Source: Deinococci bacterium (lineage in GTDB: Bacteria; Deinococcota; Deinococci; Deinococcales; Trueperaceae). Taken from it: a stretch of 64,000 nt of DNA. A model generated the notes under the pieces. The model was given only the letters and a program-made list of their open reading frames with translations. It made no database searches and had not been told where the DNA came from. The DNA lies in the NCBI GenBank assembly GCA_030149325.1, contig JASBRS010000052.1:1-64000 (forward strand), given 5' to 3'. Positions 56,528-64,000 of the stretch are shown one piece after another (the stretch's first letter is position 1; each line of letters begins with the position of its first letter). Both the position numbers and the translations under genes were made by a program.

Positions 56528-57342
56528 CGGTGCCGCGCGACCCAGTCGCGGATGGTCGCGAAGGTCGCCTCCGGCTCCTCGGCGTAGGGCATGTGGCCGC
56601 TGTGCTCGAAGATACGCAGCTCCGAGCCGGGGATGCCGGCGTGGAGGATCTCCGCCTGCGACGGTGGGCACACGAAGTCGTCGCGCCCCGCCAGGATCAG
56701 CGTCGGGGCGGTGATCTCGCCGAGGCGCGGGGTCACGTCGTAGGCGGTCGTCTCGCCGGGCGCGGCGAAGCCCTCGACGGAGTAGATGACGTCGTCGAGC
56801 AAGCGGTCGTGCTCCGGCCGGTGGTCGTGGAAGTACAGCGGCCACAGCGTCTCGATCTGCTCCTTGAAGGCCGCGTCGTCCGCCACCTCGTCGTCGGATT
56901 CGAGGTAGGCCAGCATCGCCGGGGTCGCCCCCTTGCGGCGGGCGTTGGCGAGGATCTCGTCGCCGTAGCCGTAGGCGGGCGCGGTCCCCATGAGCAGCAG
57001 GTGGCTGAGGCGATCGGGGTGGCGCAGCGCGAACTCGAGCGCCAGGAAGCCGCCGTAGGAGAACCCCAGCACCGCCACCTTCTCGTGCCCCAGGTGGGTG
57101 GCCAGCGCCGCGGCGTCGGCGGCGAGCTGCTCGTGGGTCTGGGTGGCGCGACCGGGGCGCCCCGACGAGCCGTTGCCGCGGTGGTCGTAGTAGATCAGCT
57201 CGAAGGTGTCGCCCAGCGGGTCGAGGCCGGGCGTCAGGTAGTGGTGGTCGAGCCCCAGCCCGCCATGCATGACCAGGCAGGGGATGCCGCTGCCGACGAC
57301 GGTGTAGAAGAGCGTGGTGCCGTGGACCCGGGCCTCGGGCAT
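56524..57342 (-). CDS. proline iminopeptidase-like alpha/beta hydrolase
   Basis: CLVMHGGLGLDHHYLTPGLDPLGD; YYDHRGNGSSGRPG; VLGFSYGGFLALEFALRHPDRL. Confidence 0.87.
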   Translation of the reverse strand: MPEARVHGTTLFYTVVGSGIPCLVMHGGLGLDHHYLTPGLDPLGDTFELIYYDHRGNGSSGRPGRATQTHEQLAADAAALATHLGHEKVAVLGFSYGGFLALEFALRHPDRLSHLLLMGTAPAYGYGDEILANARRKGATPAMLAYLESDDEVADDAAFKEQIETLWPLYFHDHRPEHDRLLDDVIYSVEGFAAPGETTAYDVTPRLGEITAPTLILAGRDDFVCPPSQAEILHAGIPGSELRIFEHSGHMPYAEEPEATFATIRDWVARHR

Positions 57343-57425
57343 GATCGCCTCCTCGCGCGGGCCGGGATGGGATGGTGCACGGGCCCGCTGCTGTCCCCCG
57401 TCCACGACGAGTCTAGCAACGTACG

Positions 57426-57547
57426 GCCGGCGCGCCGGCGCACCTGTCGGCGAAGGGCCCACGCGCCTGCGGGAGAACCCCCGACCCGGCGCGCCGGGGC
57501 CCGACCGTAGGCTGCCACTTACGCGTCGCGTGCCCAGCGGCGCGCCG
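57426..57547. repeat. three GGCGCGCC-centred palindromes
   Basis: GCCGGCGCGCCGGC (57426-57439), CCCGGCGCGCCGGG (57485-57498), CGGCGCGCCG (57538-57547) in one intergenic region. Confidence 0.8.
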
Positions 57548-57558
57548 GAGGTGGTGCC

Positions 57559-57798
57559 ATGTCGTCCGTGTACCTGGTGCTCGCTGCGCTGATCCTGCTG
57601 GCGTTGGTGGCTGCCGGTGTGCTGGTGGTCAGCCGGGGGCGCGGTCTGCAGCGCTTGACGCCGCTGGGAGGGCTGGCGCTCGCCTTCGTGGTGGCCGGCA
57701 TCGTGTTCGGCGAGAACCGGCTGGTCGGCTACGGCCTGATGGTGGTCGGGGTGGTGCTGGCCGTGGTCGACATCGTGCGCAAACGACAGCGCACCTGA
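57559..57798 (+). CDS. small membrane protein, uncharacterised
   Basis: MSSVYLVLAALILLALVAAGVLVVSRGRG...LALAFVVAGIVFGENRLVGYGLMVVGVVLAVVDIVRKRQRT; hydrophobic segments with TAGGCT -10-like box upstream. Confidence 0.55.
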   Translation: MSSVYLVLAALILLALVAAGVLVVSRGRGLQRLTPLGGLALAFVVAGIVFGENRLVGYGLMVVGVVLAVVDIVRKRQRT

Positions 57799-57808
57799 CG
57801 GCGGCCGC

Positions 57809-58798
57809 TCAGGCGGTGCTGTCCCGCGGGAACAGGTGGCAGCGCGTCCTGTGCTCGAAGCCCACCTGGACGAAAGCGGGGTCGTCGATCCGACACGGCC
57901 TGAAGGCGGCCGGGCAACGGGTGTGGAAGCTACAGCCGGGCGGGACGTTGGCGGGGCTCGGGATCTCGCCGCGGATCCGTTCCACTGCCGGCTTCAGGGC
58001 CGCCTCCTCCTCGGAGACTACCGGTACGGAGGAGATCAGTCCCTGGGTGTAGGGGTGCGCAGGGTGGTCGAACACGTCGCCGGTGAACCCCATCTCGCAG
58101 AGCTTCCCCAGGTACATCACCGCGATGCGGGTCGTGAAGTTCCGCATGAGGCTGAGGTCATGCGAGATGAACAGGTAGGAGAGATCGAGCTCGTTGCGGA
58201 TTCGCATGAGCAGCTCGATGACCTTGGCCTGGACCGATACGTCGAGCGCCGACGTCGGCTCGTCAAGGACCAGGAGCTCCGGTTCGACGGCGAGGGCTCG
58301 GGCGATGGCGACGCGTTGCTTCTGGCCGCCGGACAACTCGAAGGGGTACTTGGCCCGGAAGCTCGCCGGCAGTTCGACCATCTCCAGCAACTCGCGTACG
58401 CGAGGAGCGATGGCGCTCGGTGCTATGCCGTGGAACCGCAGCGGCACGCTCAACGTCTGTTCGATCGAGCGTCGCGGGTTGAGCGACGAACCGGGGTTCT
58501 GGAAGACCATCTGCACGCGGCGCCGGAAGCCGCGCGTACCTCGTAGTGTGTGAACGTCCTCGCCGACGAAGCGGATGCGCCCTGAGCTGGCGCCGTCCAG
58601 CCCCACCACGATGCGCGCCAGCGTCGACTTGCCCGATCCCGACTCGCCGGCCAGGCCGAAGATCTCGCCGCGCCGGATGTCGAAGCCCACACCGTCGATG
58701 GCGCGGACGTGGCCGATCACGCGCTGGAACAGGCCACGGCGGATGGGGAAGAGCTTGGTGAGGTCCTCCACTTGCAGGAGCGGCACCTCGGTACTCAC
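57809..58798 (-). CDS. oligopeptide/dipeptide ABC transporter ATP-binding protein (DppF/OppF-like)
   Basis: LAGESGSGKSTLARIVVGLD; LSGGQKQRVAIARALAVEPELLVLDEPTSALDVSVQAKV; C-terminal CSFHTRCPAA motif; GTG start. Confidence 0.93.
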   Translation of the reverse strand: MSTEVPLLQVEDLTKLFPIRRGLFQRVIGHVRAIDGVGFDIRRGEIFGLAGESGSGKSTLARIVVGLDGASSGRIRFVGEDVHTLRGTRGFRRRVQMVFQNPGSSLNPRRSIEQTLSVPLRFHGIAPSAIAPRVRELLEMVELPASFRAKYPFELSGGQKQRVAIARALAVEPELLVLDEPTSALDVSVQAKVIELLMRIRNELDLSYLFISHDLSLMRNFTTRIAVMYLGKLCEMGFTGDVFDHPAHPYTQGLISSVPVVSEEEAALKPAVERIRGEIPSPANVPPGCSFHTRCPAAFRPCRIDDPAFVQVGFEHRTRCHLFPRDSTA

Positions 58799-59808
58799 GA
58801 CTTCGCCTCCGTTGGGGCATGGAGCCAGCAGGCGCTGTGGTGCTGCTCGCCGAGATCGAACGACGGGGGCCGCTCGAAGCACCGCGCCTCGGCGTGGGGG
58901 CAACGCGGGTGGAAGCGGCAGCCCTCCGGCGGCCGGGTGTAGTCGGGGAGGGTGCCCTCGATCCCTGCGTAGGCGCGTCCCCCGGATAGCTTCGGGACGC
59001 AGGCGAACAGGGCTCTTGTGTAGGGGTGAGCGGGTGCGGCGAAGATGGCGTCGGTCGTGCCGTGCTCCACCACGTTGCCGGCGTACATGACGTACACGTA
59101 ATCGGTCATCTCTCGGACGACGCCCAGGTTGTGTGTGATCATCAGCAGCGCCAATCCCTCGTCGCGCACGAGTTCGTTGAGGAGCCGCAGGATCTCGTCT
59201 TGCGTGGTGACGTCGAGGGCGGTCCCGGGCTCGTCGGCGATCAGAAAGCGCGGCCGGTTCAACAGGGCCATCGCGATCAGCACGCGTTGTCGCATGCCGC
59301 CCGACAGCTGCACCGGGTAGGCGTCGAAGATGCGCTCCGGGTCAGGCAGGCGGACCTGCCCGAGGACCTCGAGGATACGCGCGCGGCGCTCCGAAGCGGT
59401 GCGCCGCAGGCCGCGGCGCCGGTCGGCCCAGCGCACGACGTCGGTGAGCTGTTCGCCAATGCGGAACACCGGGTTGAGCGCGGTCATGGGATCTTGGAAG
59501 ACCATCGACATGGCCGTGCCCTTTAGGGCCTGGCGTTGGGCGCGCCCCATCGTGAGCAGTTCCTCTCCGGCGAAGGTGATGCGTCCGCGGACGCGGGCCG
59601 GAGGGCTCGCCAGGATACCCATGATGGCGCGCATCGTCACGCTCTTGCCGCACCCGGACTCACCTACCAGACCGACCCGCTGGCCAGGGTGGACCTCCAG
59701 GTCGACGCCGGAGAGCACGTCCGCGACCCCGTCGAAGGTCGAGAAGGCTACGCGCAGGTCGTCGACGCGCAGCACCGGTCCTCCCTTGTTCGGTCCGCTG
59801 ACGGTCAC
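58795..59808 (-). CDS. oligopeptide/dipeptide ABC transporter ATP-binding protein (DppD/OppD-like)
   Basis: LVGESGCGKSVTMRAIMGIL; LSGGMRQRVLIAMALLNRPRFLIADEPGTALDVTTQ; CRFHPRCPHA; GTG start. Confidence 0.93.
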   Translation of the reverse strand: MTVSGPNKGGPVLRVDDLRVAFSTFDGVADVLSGVDLEVHPGQRVGLVGESGCGKSVTMRAIMGILASPPARVRGRITFAGEELLTMGRAQRQALKGTAMSMVFQDPMTALNPVFRIGEQLTDVVRWADRRRGLRRTASERRARILEVLGQVRLPDPERIFDAYPVQLSGGMRQRVLIAMALLNRPRFLIADEPGTALDVTTQDEILRLLNELVRDEGLALLMITHNLGVVREMTDYVYVMYAGNVVEHGTTDAIFAAPAHPYTRALFACVPKLSGGRAYAGIEGTLPDYTRPPEGCRFHPRCPHAEARCFERPPSFDLGEQHHSACWLHAPTEAKS

Positions 59809-60701
59809 GACACCTCCACGTCCAGAAGATCACGAAGGCCGTCCCCCAGCAGGTTGAACCCGAGGATGGCGAACAGGATGGCGAGACCGGGGAGGACCGA
59901 CTCCCACCAGTCCTCCGGAAGGTAGTTGGCGCCGGAAGCGACCATGGTGCCGAGGTCAGGGGTGGGGGGTTGGGCGCCGAGGCCGAGGAAGCTGAGTCCC
60001 GCGCCGATGAGGATGACGAAGCCGGCATCGAGCGTGACCTTGACCGAGATCACCGAGATGCAGTTGGGAAGGATCTCGCGGAAGAGGATGTGAGCGTCGC
60101 TCGCGCCCGCGATCTTGGCGGCCTCGACGTACTCCTCGTGGCGCAGTGCATGCACGGTGGTGTAGATCAGGCGCGTGTGCCAGTTCCACCACAGCAGGCT
60201 GATGGCGATCATGCCGTTCATCAGGCTGGGCGACAGGGCGGCCGTGATGGCCAGTGCCATCACGAGTGCCGGGATGGCGAGGAAGATATCGGTGATGCGC
60301 ATGATCACGGTCTCGATCCAACCGCCGTAGTAGCCGGCCAGGAGGCCGAGGAGGACGCCGAACGGCACCGACAGCCCAAGCACGAACACCACCAGCAGCA
60401 GCGACACGCGGTAGCCATAGAGCACGCGCGAGAACACGTCGCGACCGACGTTGTCTGTGCCGAACAGGTGGTGGAGCGATGGGGGCTGGTGACGTTCGCC
60501 GAAGTTGACGAACGTGCCGGCGCTCTCCGGGGACGGGGCCAGCCACGGCGCGCCCAGCGCAGCCACGACCACCAGCACGACCAGGACAAGGCCAGCAACG
60601 GCTGCGGGGTTGCGCCGGAAGCGGTACCAGCCGCGGCGCCAGGCCCGATGCCGCGACGACTCGTCGGGCGTCGCGGAGGGCGACAGAGCGAGATCGCTCA
60701 T
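59805..60701 (-). CDS. dipeptide ABC transporter permease (DppC-like)
   Basis: HHLFGTDNVGRDVFSRVLYGYRVSLLL; EYVEAAKIAGASDAHILFREILPNCISVI. Confidence 0.93.
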   Translation of the reverse strand: MSDLALSPSATPDESSRHRAWRRGWYRFRRNPAAVAGLVLVVLVVVAALGAPWLAPSPESAGTFVNFGERHQPPSLHHLFGTDNVGRDVFSRVLYGYRVSLLLVVFVLGLSVPFGVLLGLLAGYYGGWIETVIMRITDIFLAIPALVMALAITAALSPSLMNGMIAISLLWWNWHTRLIYTTVHALRHEEYVEAAKIAGASDAHILFREILPNCISVISVKVTLDAGFVILIGAGLSFLGLGAQPPTPDLGTMVASGANYLPEDWWESVLPGLAILFAILGFNLLGDGLRDLLDVEVS

Positions 60702-60714
60702 GCCGTGTATCCCG

Positions 60715-61740
60715 TCACGACCGCGCTCCCCGGATCCGGATGCGGGGGTCGACGGTGCCGAGCAGCACGTCGATCAGCAGATTCACGAAGACGAAGAACG
60801 CGCCGGTGATCATCACCACGCCCATGATCGCGTTGAAGTCCTTGTGGAGGATGGCGCGCACGCCGTAGGCGGCCATACCTGGCCAGCCGAACACCATCTC
60901 GACGAGGAACGCGTTGCCGAGCAACGAGGCGAACTCGAGCCCGAGGATGGTGAGGGTCGGGATGAACGAGGGCTTCAACATGTACTTGAAGGTGGTGACG
61001 AGGTCGGGGATGCCGAAGGCCCGTGCGGCCTCCACGTAGTCCTTGCGGCTGACATCGATCATCGAGGAGCGCGTGATACGGGCGATCTGTCCCAGGCTGG
61101 CGGCGGCCAGACTGATCGCGGGGAGCAAGAGATGTCGAAGGCCGTCGAACCAGACCCCCGGTTGTCCGCGGATCAAGGCATCGACGAGCACCAGTCCCGT
61201 GATATCGGGCGTGAACGAGACACTGGGGTCCAGCCGTCCGTTGACCGGAAGGAAGTGAAGATAGTAGCCGACCAGCAATTGCAGGAGCAACGCGATGAAG
61301 AAGCTCGGCGTGACCACGCCGAGGAGCGACACCACGCGCCCGATGTTGTCGACCCATGTGTCCTTGAAGCGGGCGGCCAGGACGCCGGTGGGGATGCCCA
61401 GCAGGGTTGCGATGACGATGGTGGCCAGCACTAGCTCCAGCGTGGCCGGGAAAGCCGTCCTGAGGTCGAGGGCGACGCTGCGTTGGGTCAGGAGGGACTG
61501 CCCGAAGTCGCCACGCACCAATCCCCCGATGTAGACGGCGTACTGAACGTAGAGGGGTCGATCGAGCCCCATCTTGTGGCGCAGGTTGGCGACCTGTTCG
61601 GTGGTCGCGAGCGGGCCCAACGCGATCCGAGCCGGGTCGCCGGGGACCACCCGAGCGATCATGAAGATCACGATCGAGAGCCCCACGAGTACCAGGAGTG
61701 ACCACATCAGTCGTCGAACGATGAAGAAGAAGTACTCCAT
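60715..61740 (-). CDS. dipeptide ABC transporter permease (DppB-like)
   Basis: FFIVRRLMWSLLVLVGLSIVIFMIARVVPGDPARIALG; DYVEAARAFGIPDLVTTFKYMLKPSFIPTL. Confidence 0.93.
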   Translation of the reverse strand: MEYFFFIVRRLMWSLLVLVGLSIVIFMIARVVPGDPARIALGPLATTEQVANLRHKMGLDRPLYVQYAVYIGGLVRGDFGQSLLTQRSVALDLRTAFPATLELVLATIVIATLLGIPTGVLAARFKDTWVDNIGRVVSLLGVVTPSFFIALLLQLLVGYYLHFLPVNGRLDPSVSFTPDITGLVLVDALIRGQPGVWFDGLRHLLLPAISLAAASLGQIARITRSSMIDVSRKDYVEAARAFGIPDLVTTFKYMLKPSFIPTLTILGLEFASLLGNAFLVEMVFGWPGMAAYGVRAILHKDFNAIMGVVMITGAFFVFVNLLIDVLLGTVDPRIRIRGARS

Positions 61741-61763
61741 GCGCGTGCTCTCCTGGGGGACCG

Positions 61764-61801
61764 GTACGGGGGAGGGCAGCTCGCGGCCACCCTCCCCGTA
61801 C
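61764..61801. other. strong hairpin between SBP and DppB genes
   Basis: GTACGGGG(G)AGGG-N13-CCCTCCCCGTAC, 12-bp stem with one bulged G. Confidence 0.75.
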
Positions 61802-61807
61802 AGAAGC

Positions 61808-63367
61808 TCAGTTGCCGCAGGTCCAGCTGTAGTTGTGGAAGTTGTAGTCGAAGCTCTGCACCGGAACGTAGTTGTAGCCGGTCAGACACTTGTCCATGGC
61901 GTGGCGGACCTTCTGAACGAGCAGGAACGCATCGGGTTGCAGGTCGACGATGGTCTGCTGCAGCTTCTTGTAGATGGCCGCCTGCTGGGCCGGGTCCGTA
62001 GTGGCCCGTGCATCGGCGATCATCTTGTCGACGTCGGGGTTGTTGAGCCACTCCATCGACGACCACGTACCGGACGCTGCGGAGTCGTACTGCGTGAAGA
62101 ACATCGAGTCGGGTGAGGCGTAGGTCGCGCCGAAGAAGACCTCGGTGACGTTGGGTGTGGTGCTGACCTTCGACGCGATCTCGGTGATGCGGTTCCACGG
62201 CTCGGGGTCAAGCGAGACCTTGAAGCCGACCTTCTCGAGGTTCGACTTCATCAACAAGCCGATCTCCTCTTCGAAGCTAGCGCCGGCCACGTACGTGAAG
62301 GTGAGCGGGATAGGGCCCTTGCCGGCGTAGGCGCTCTTGGCAAGCTCGTCCTTGGCGCAGTTCAGGTCGAAGGAAGGTTCCTTGAGTGTGTCGAGGTAAT
62401 CGCTCTTGAACACCGCCGGGAGTGGGCCCGCGAGTGCATCGCCGGGATAGATGGTCGTCCGGATGGTGGCGTAGTCGGTGGCGCAGGCGATCGCCTTGCG
62501 GACGTGAAGGTCGTCGGTAGGCGCGACCTGGGTGTTCATCTTCAGGTAGAAGGCGGTTCCGGTCGGCTGCTCCACGACCCGGAACCGCGACATCTTGGCC
62601 AACGCCGTATAGGTCTCGTTGGCCTGGAACTCGCTGGTCATGGTCAGCTCACCGCTGGCCGCCAGCGACCGCACCGTGGCCTCGTCATTGGTGACGACGA
62701 ACCGCAGGTTGTCGATCGGGTCCTTCCCCCAACCCAGCGCGTAGTTGTCGAAGCGCTTCAAACGCATCTCGCTGCCGCGCGTCCAGCTCTCGAGCATGTA
62801 CGGTCCCGAACCGACATCGTGATCGGCCACGTACGCCTGCCCCCAATCGCCGTCCTTGACGTTGGCCTGAACGGTCTTGCTGTCCACCACGAAGATCAAG
62901 GGCACGGTGGCCAAGAACGGCGAGAACACCTTCTGGAGATGGAACACCACGGTGTGGGCGTCGGAGGCCGTCACGCTGTCGGGGCCGAGCACGCCCTTGA
63001 ACAGGTACGACGGACCCTGATCGATGGCGAGCAGGCGCTTCACCGAGTAGACGACGTCGTCCGCCGTGACGGGGGCGCCGTTGTGGAAGGTGGCGTTGGG
63101 CCGGAGGTGGAAGGTGTAGGTGGTGGCGTCGGGCGAGGCCTCCCAACTGCTCGCAAGCAGCGGCTGGATGGCACCGTCTTTGTCGACGGTGACGAGCCCG
63201 TCGTAGAGGTTCACCGCCGCCATGTAGCCGGTATAGTCCGTGACCTTGGCGGGATCGATGGTCCCGAAGATCTGGACGACGTTGAGGGTGACGGTGGTGG
63301 CTGCCGACGCCATCGCAGCTGCCCACACCGCCCCCAGGGCCAGGAACGTGATGCCTACTCTCTTCAT
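61808..63367 (-). CDS. peptide/nickel-type ABC transporter substrate-binding protein (family 5)
   Basis: Signal peptide MKRVGITFLALGAVWAAAMASA; LASSWEASPDATTYTFHLRPNATFHNGAPVTADDVVYSVKRLL. Confidence 0.92.
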   Translation of the reverse strand: MKRVGITFLALGAVWAAAMASAATTVTLNVVQIFGTIDPAKVTDYTGYMAAVNLYDGLVTVDKDGAIQPLLASSWEASPDATTYTFHLRPNATFHNGAPVTADDVVYSVKRLLAIDQGPSYLFKGVLGPDSVTASDAHTVVFHLQKVFSPFLATVPLIFVVDSKTVQANVKDGDWGQAYVADHDVGSGPYMLESWTRGSEMRLKRFDNYALGWGKDPIDNLRFVVTNDEATVRSLAASGELTMTSEFQANETYTALAKMSRFRVVEQPTGTAFYLKMNTQVAPTDDLHVRKAIACATDYATIRTTIYPGDALAGPLPAVFKSDYLDTLKEPSFDLNCAKDELAKSAYAGKGPIPLTFTYVAGASFEEEIGLLMKSNLEKVGFKVSLDPEPWNRITEIASKVSTTPNVTEVFFGATYASPDSMFFTQYDSAASGTWSSMEWLNNPDVDKMIADARATTDPAQQAAIYKKLQQTIVDLQPDAFLLVQKVRHAMDKCLTGYNYVPVQSFDYNFHNYSWTCGN

Positions 63368-63389
63368 GCGGCTCTCCTTCCGGTCGTGG

Positions 63390-64000
63390 TCACGTGCCGA
63401 CGCGGTCTTCGACCGGCCGGTAGTCGATGTCGTAGCCGAAATAACGGGGCCCCACCAGGGCGAGACCCTCGTCGCTGCGCCATTGCGGATCGCTGGGGAT
63501 ACCCAAGGCGACGACGCGGAAGCCAAAGCGCAACGACTCGGTGGTGATGGCCTCCCCGGTGTCGGCGTCGAGAAGGGTGATGAGATCGGGTGTCGACACG
63601 AGCACGTCGTCGTCCTCCAGCGCAACCAGGAACTCGTTCTGGAATTGGATGCGGAACGAGCGTCCGGCGTCGTCGTCGACGCCCTCGAGCAGGGCCTCCC
63701 CGCGCGCGAAACCGCCCACGGTACGACGGTCGACGTCGAGGATCTTGGCGCTGAACAGCTTGTGGGCGCCCACTCGCGCCTGGACCGCCTCGATGGGGTC
63801 ACGTCTTGTCGCCCTTGCCTCGCGGATGGTGCGTCCGATGTCCGCGGCGAGCGATACGGTGCCGCGGACCACCGCGCGCTTGGCCGTGCGGCCGTCCATG
63901 GCGTAGAACGCGATCAACGCGGCGCCGCCCATCTCGATGGTGGCGCTACGGGCCAGCCGCTCCGTCCAGCGGTTGTCGATGGTGTGGAGCAGGACCGAGT
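63390..64000 (-). CDS. DUF917-family protein (5' end outside window)
   Basis: Frame stays open to the window edge: VLLHTIDNRWTERLARSATIEMGGAALIAFYAMDGRTAKRAVVRGTVSLAADIGRTIREA...GYDIDYRPVEDRVGT; DUF917-like. Confidence 0.65.
   Translation of the reverse strand, partial: SVLLHTIDNRWTERLARSATIEMGGAALIAFYAMDGRTAKRAVVRGTVSLAADIGRTIREARATRRDPIEAVQARVGAHKLFSAKILDVDRRTVGGFARGEALLEGVDDDAGRSFRIQFQNEFLVALEDDDVLVSTPDLITLLDADTGEAITTESLRFGFRVVALGIPSDPQWRSDEGLALVGPRYFGYDIDYRPVEDRVGT

Noticed and set aside
1-64000. CRISPR arrays, transposases, integrases, phage genes, rRNA or tRNA
   Set aside because: No regularly spaced repeats, mobile-element proteins or RNA gene signatures were seen on reading either strand.

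Overview
High-GC bacterial chromosomal window, densely packed with catabolic and transport operons. I see no rRNA, tRNA, CRISPR array, transposase or phage genes. Left part: (i) a ROK-regulated CUT1-type sugar ABC importer (SBP, two permeases, no ATPase) with an embedded amidohydrolase and a GH100/debranching-like glycosidase; (ii) a second CUT1 importer with its own MalK-type ATPase, a CehA/McbA-like PHP hydrolase, a GH38 alpha-mannosidase and a LacI regulator; (iii) a divergent myo-inositol operon, iolD-E-G-B-(DeoR)-A-C-J. Middle: an IclR-led dipeptide operon (DppA, B, C, M19 dipeptidase, alpha/beta hydrolase, M24 peptidase) without ATPases, then stand-alone genes (aldo/keto reductase, DinB proteins, LAL-type regulator, cupins, methyltransferase, saccharopine-dehydrogenase-like protein, acyl-CoA dehydrogenase, ornithine-cyclodeaminase-like protein). 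Right: a SorAB-like sulfite oxidase/diheme cytochrome c, MOSC protein, duplicated cupredoxin-like protein and NarL-type two-component system, then a complete Dpp operon and a DUF917 gene running off the window. All four SBPs have lipobox-less signal peptides, and some genes have -10-like boxes 5-7 nt from the start codon, which would fit a Deinococcota (Trueperaceae-like) organism; this taxonomy is inference. The main unexplained signals are non-coding: a CGGGAC/GTCCCG cluster before the cupredoxin gene, a duplicated GATGTCRAG-N5-CTTGACATC element, three GGCGCGCC-centred palindromes, strong SBP/permease hairpins, and palindromic operator candidates next to the ROK, LacI and IclR genes. The most interesting functional hypothesis is that the GH38 + CUT1 + PHP + LacI + iol divergon takes up and degrades a mannosylated inositol compound.
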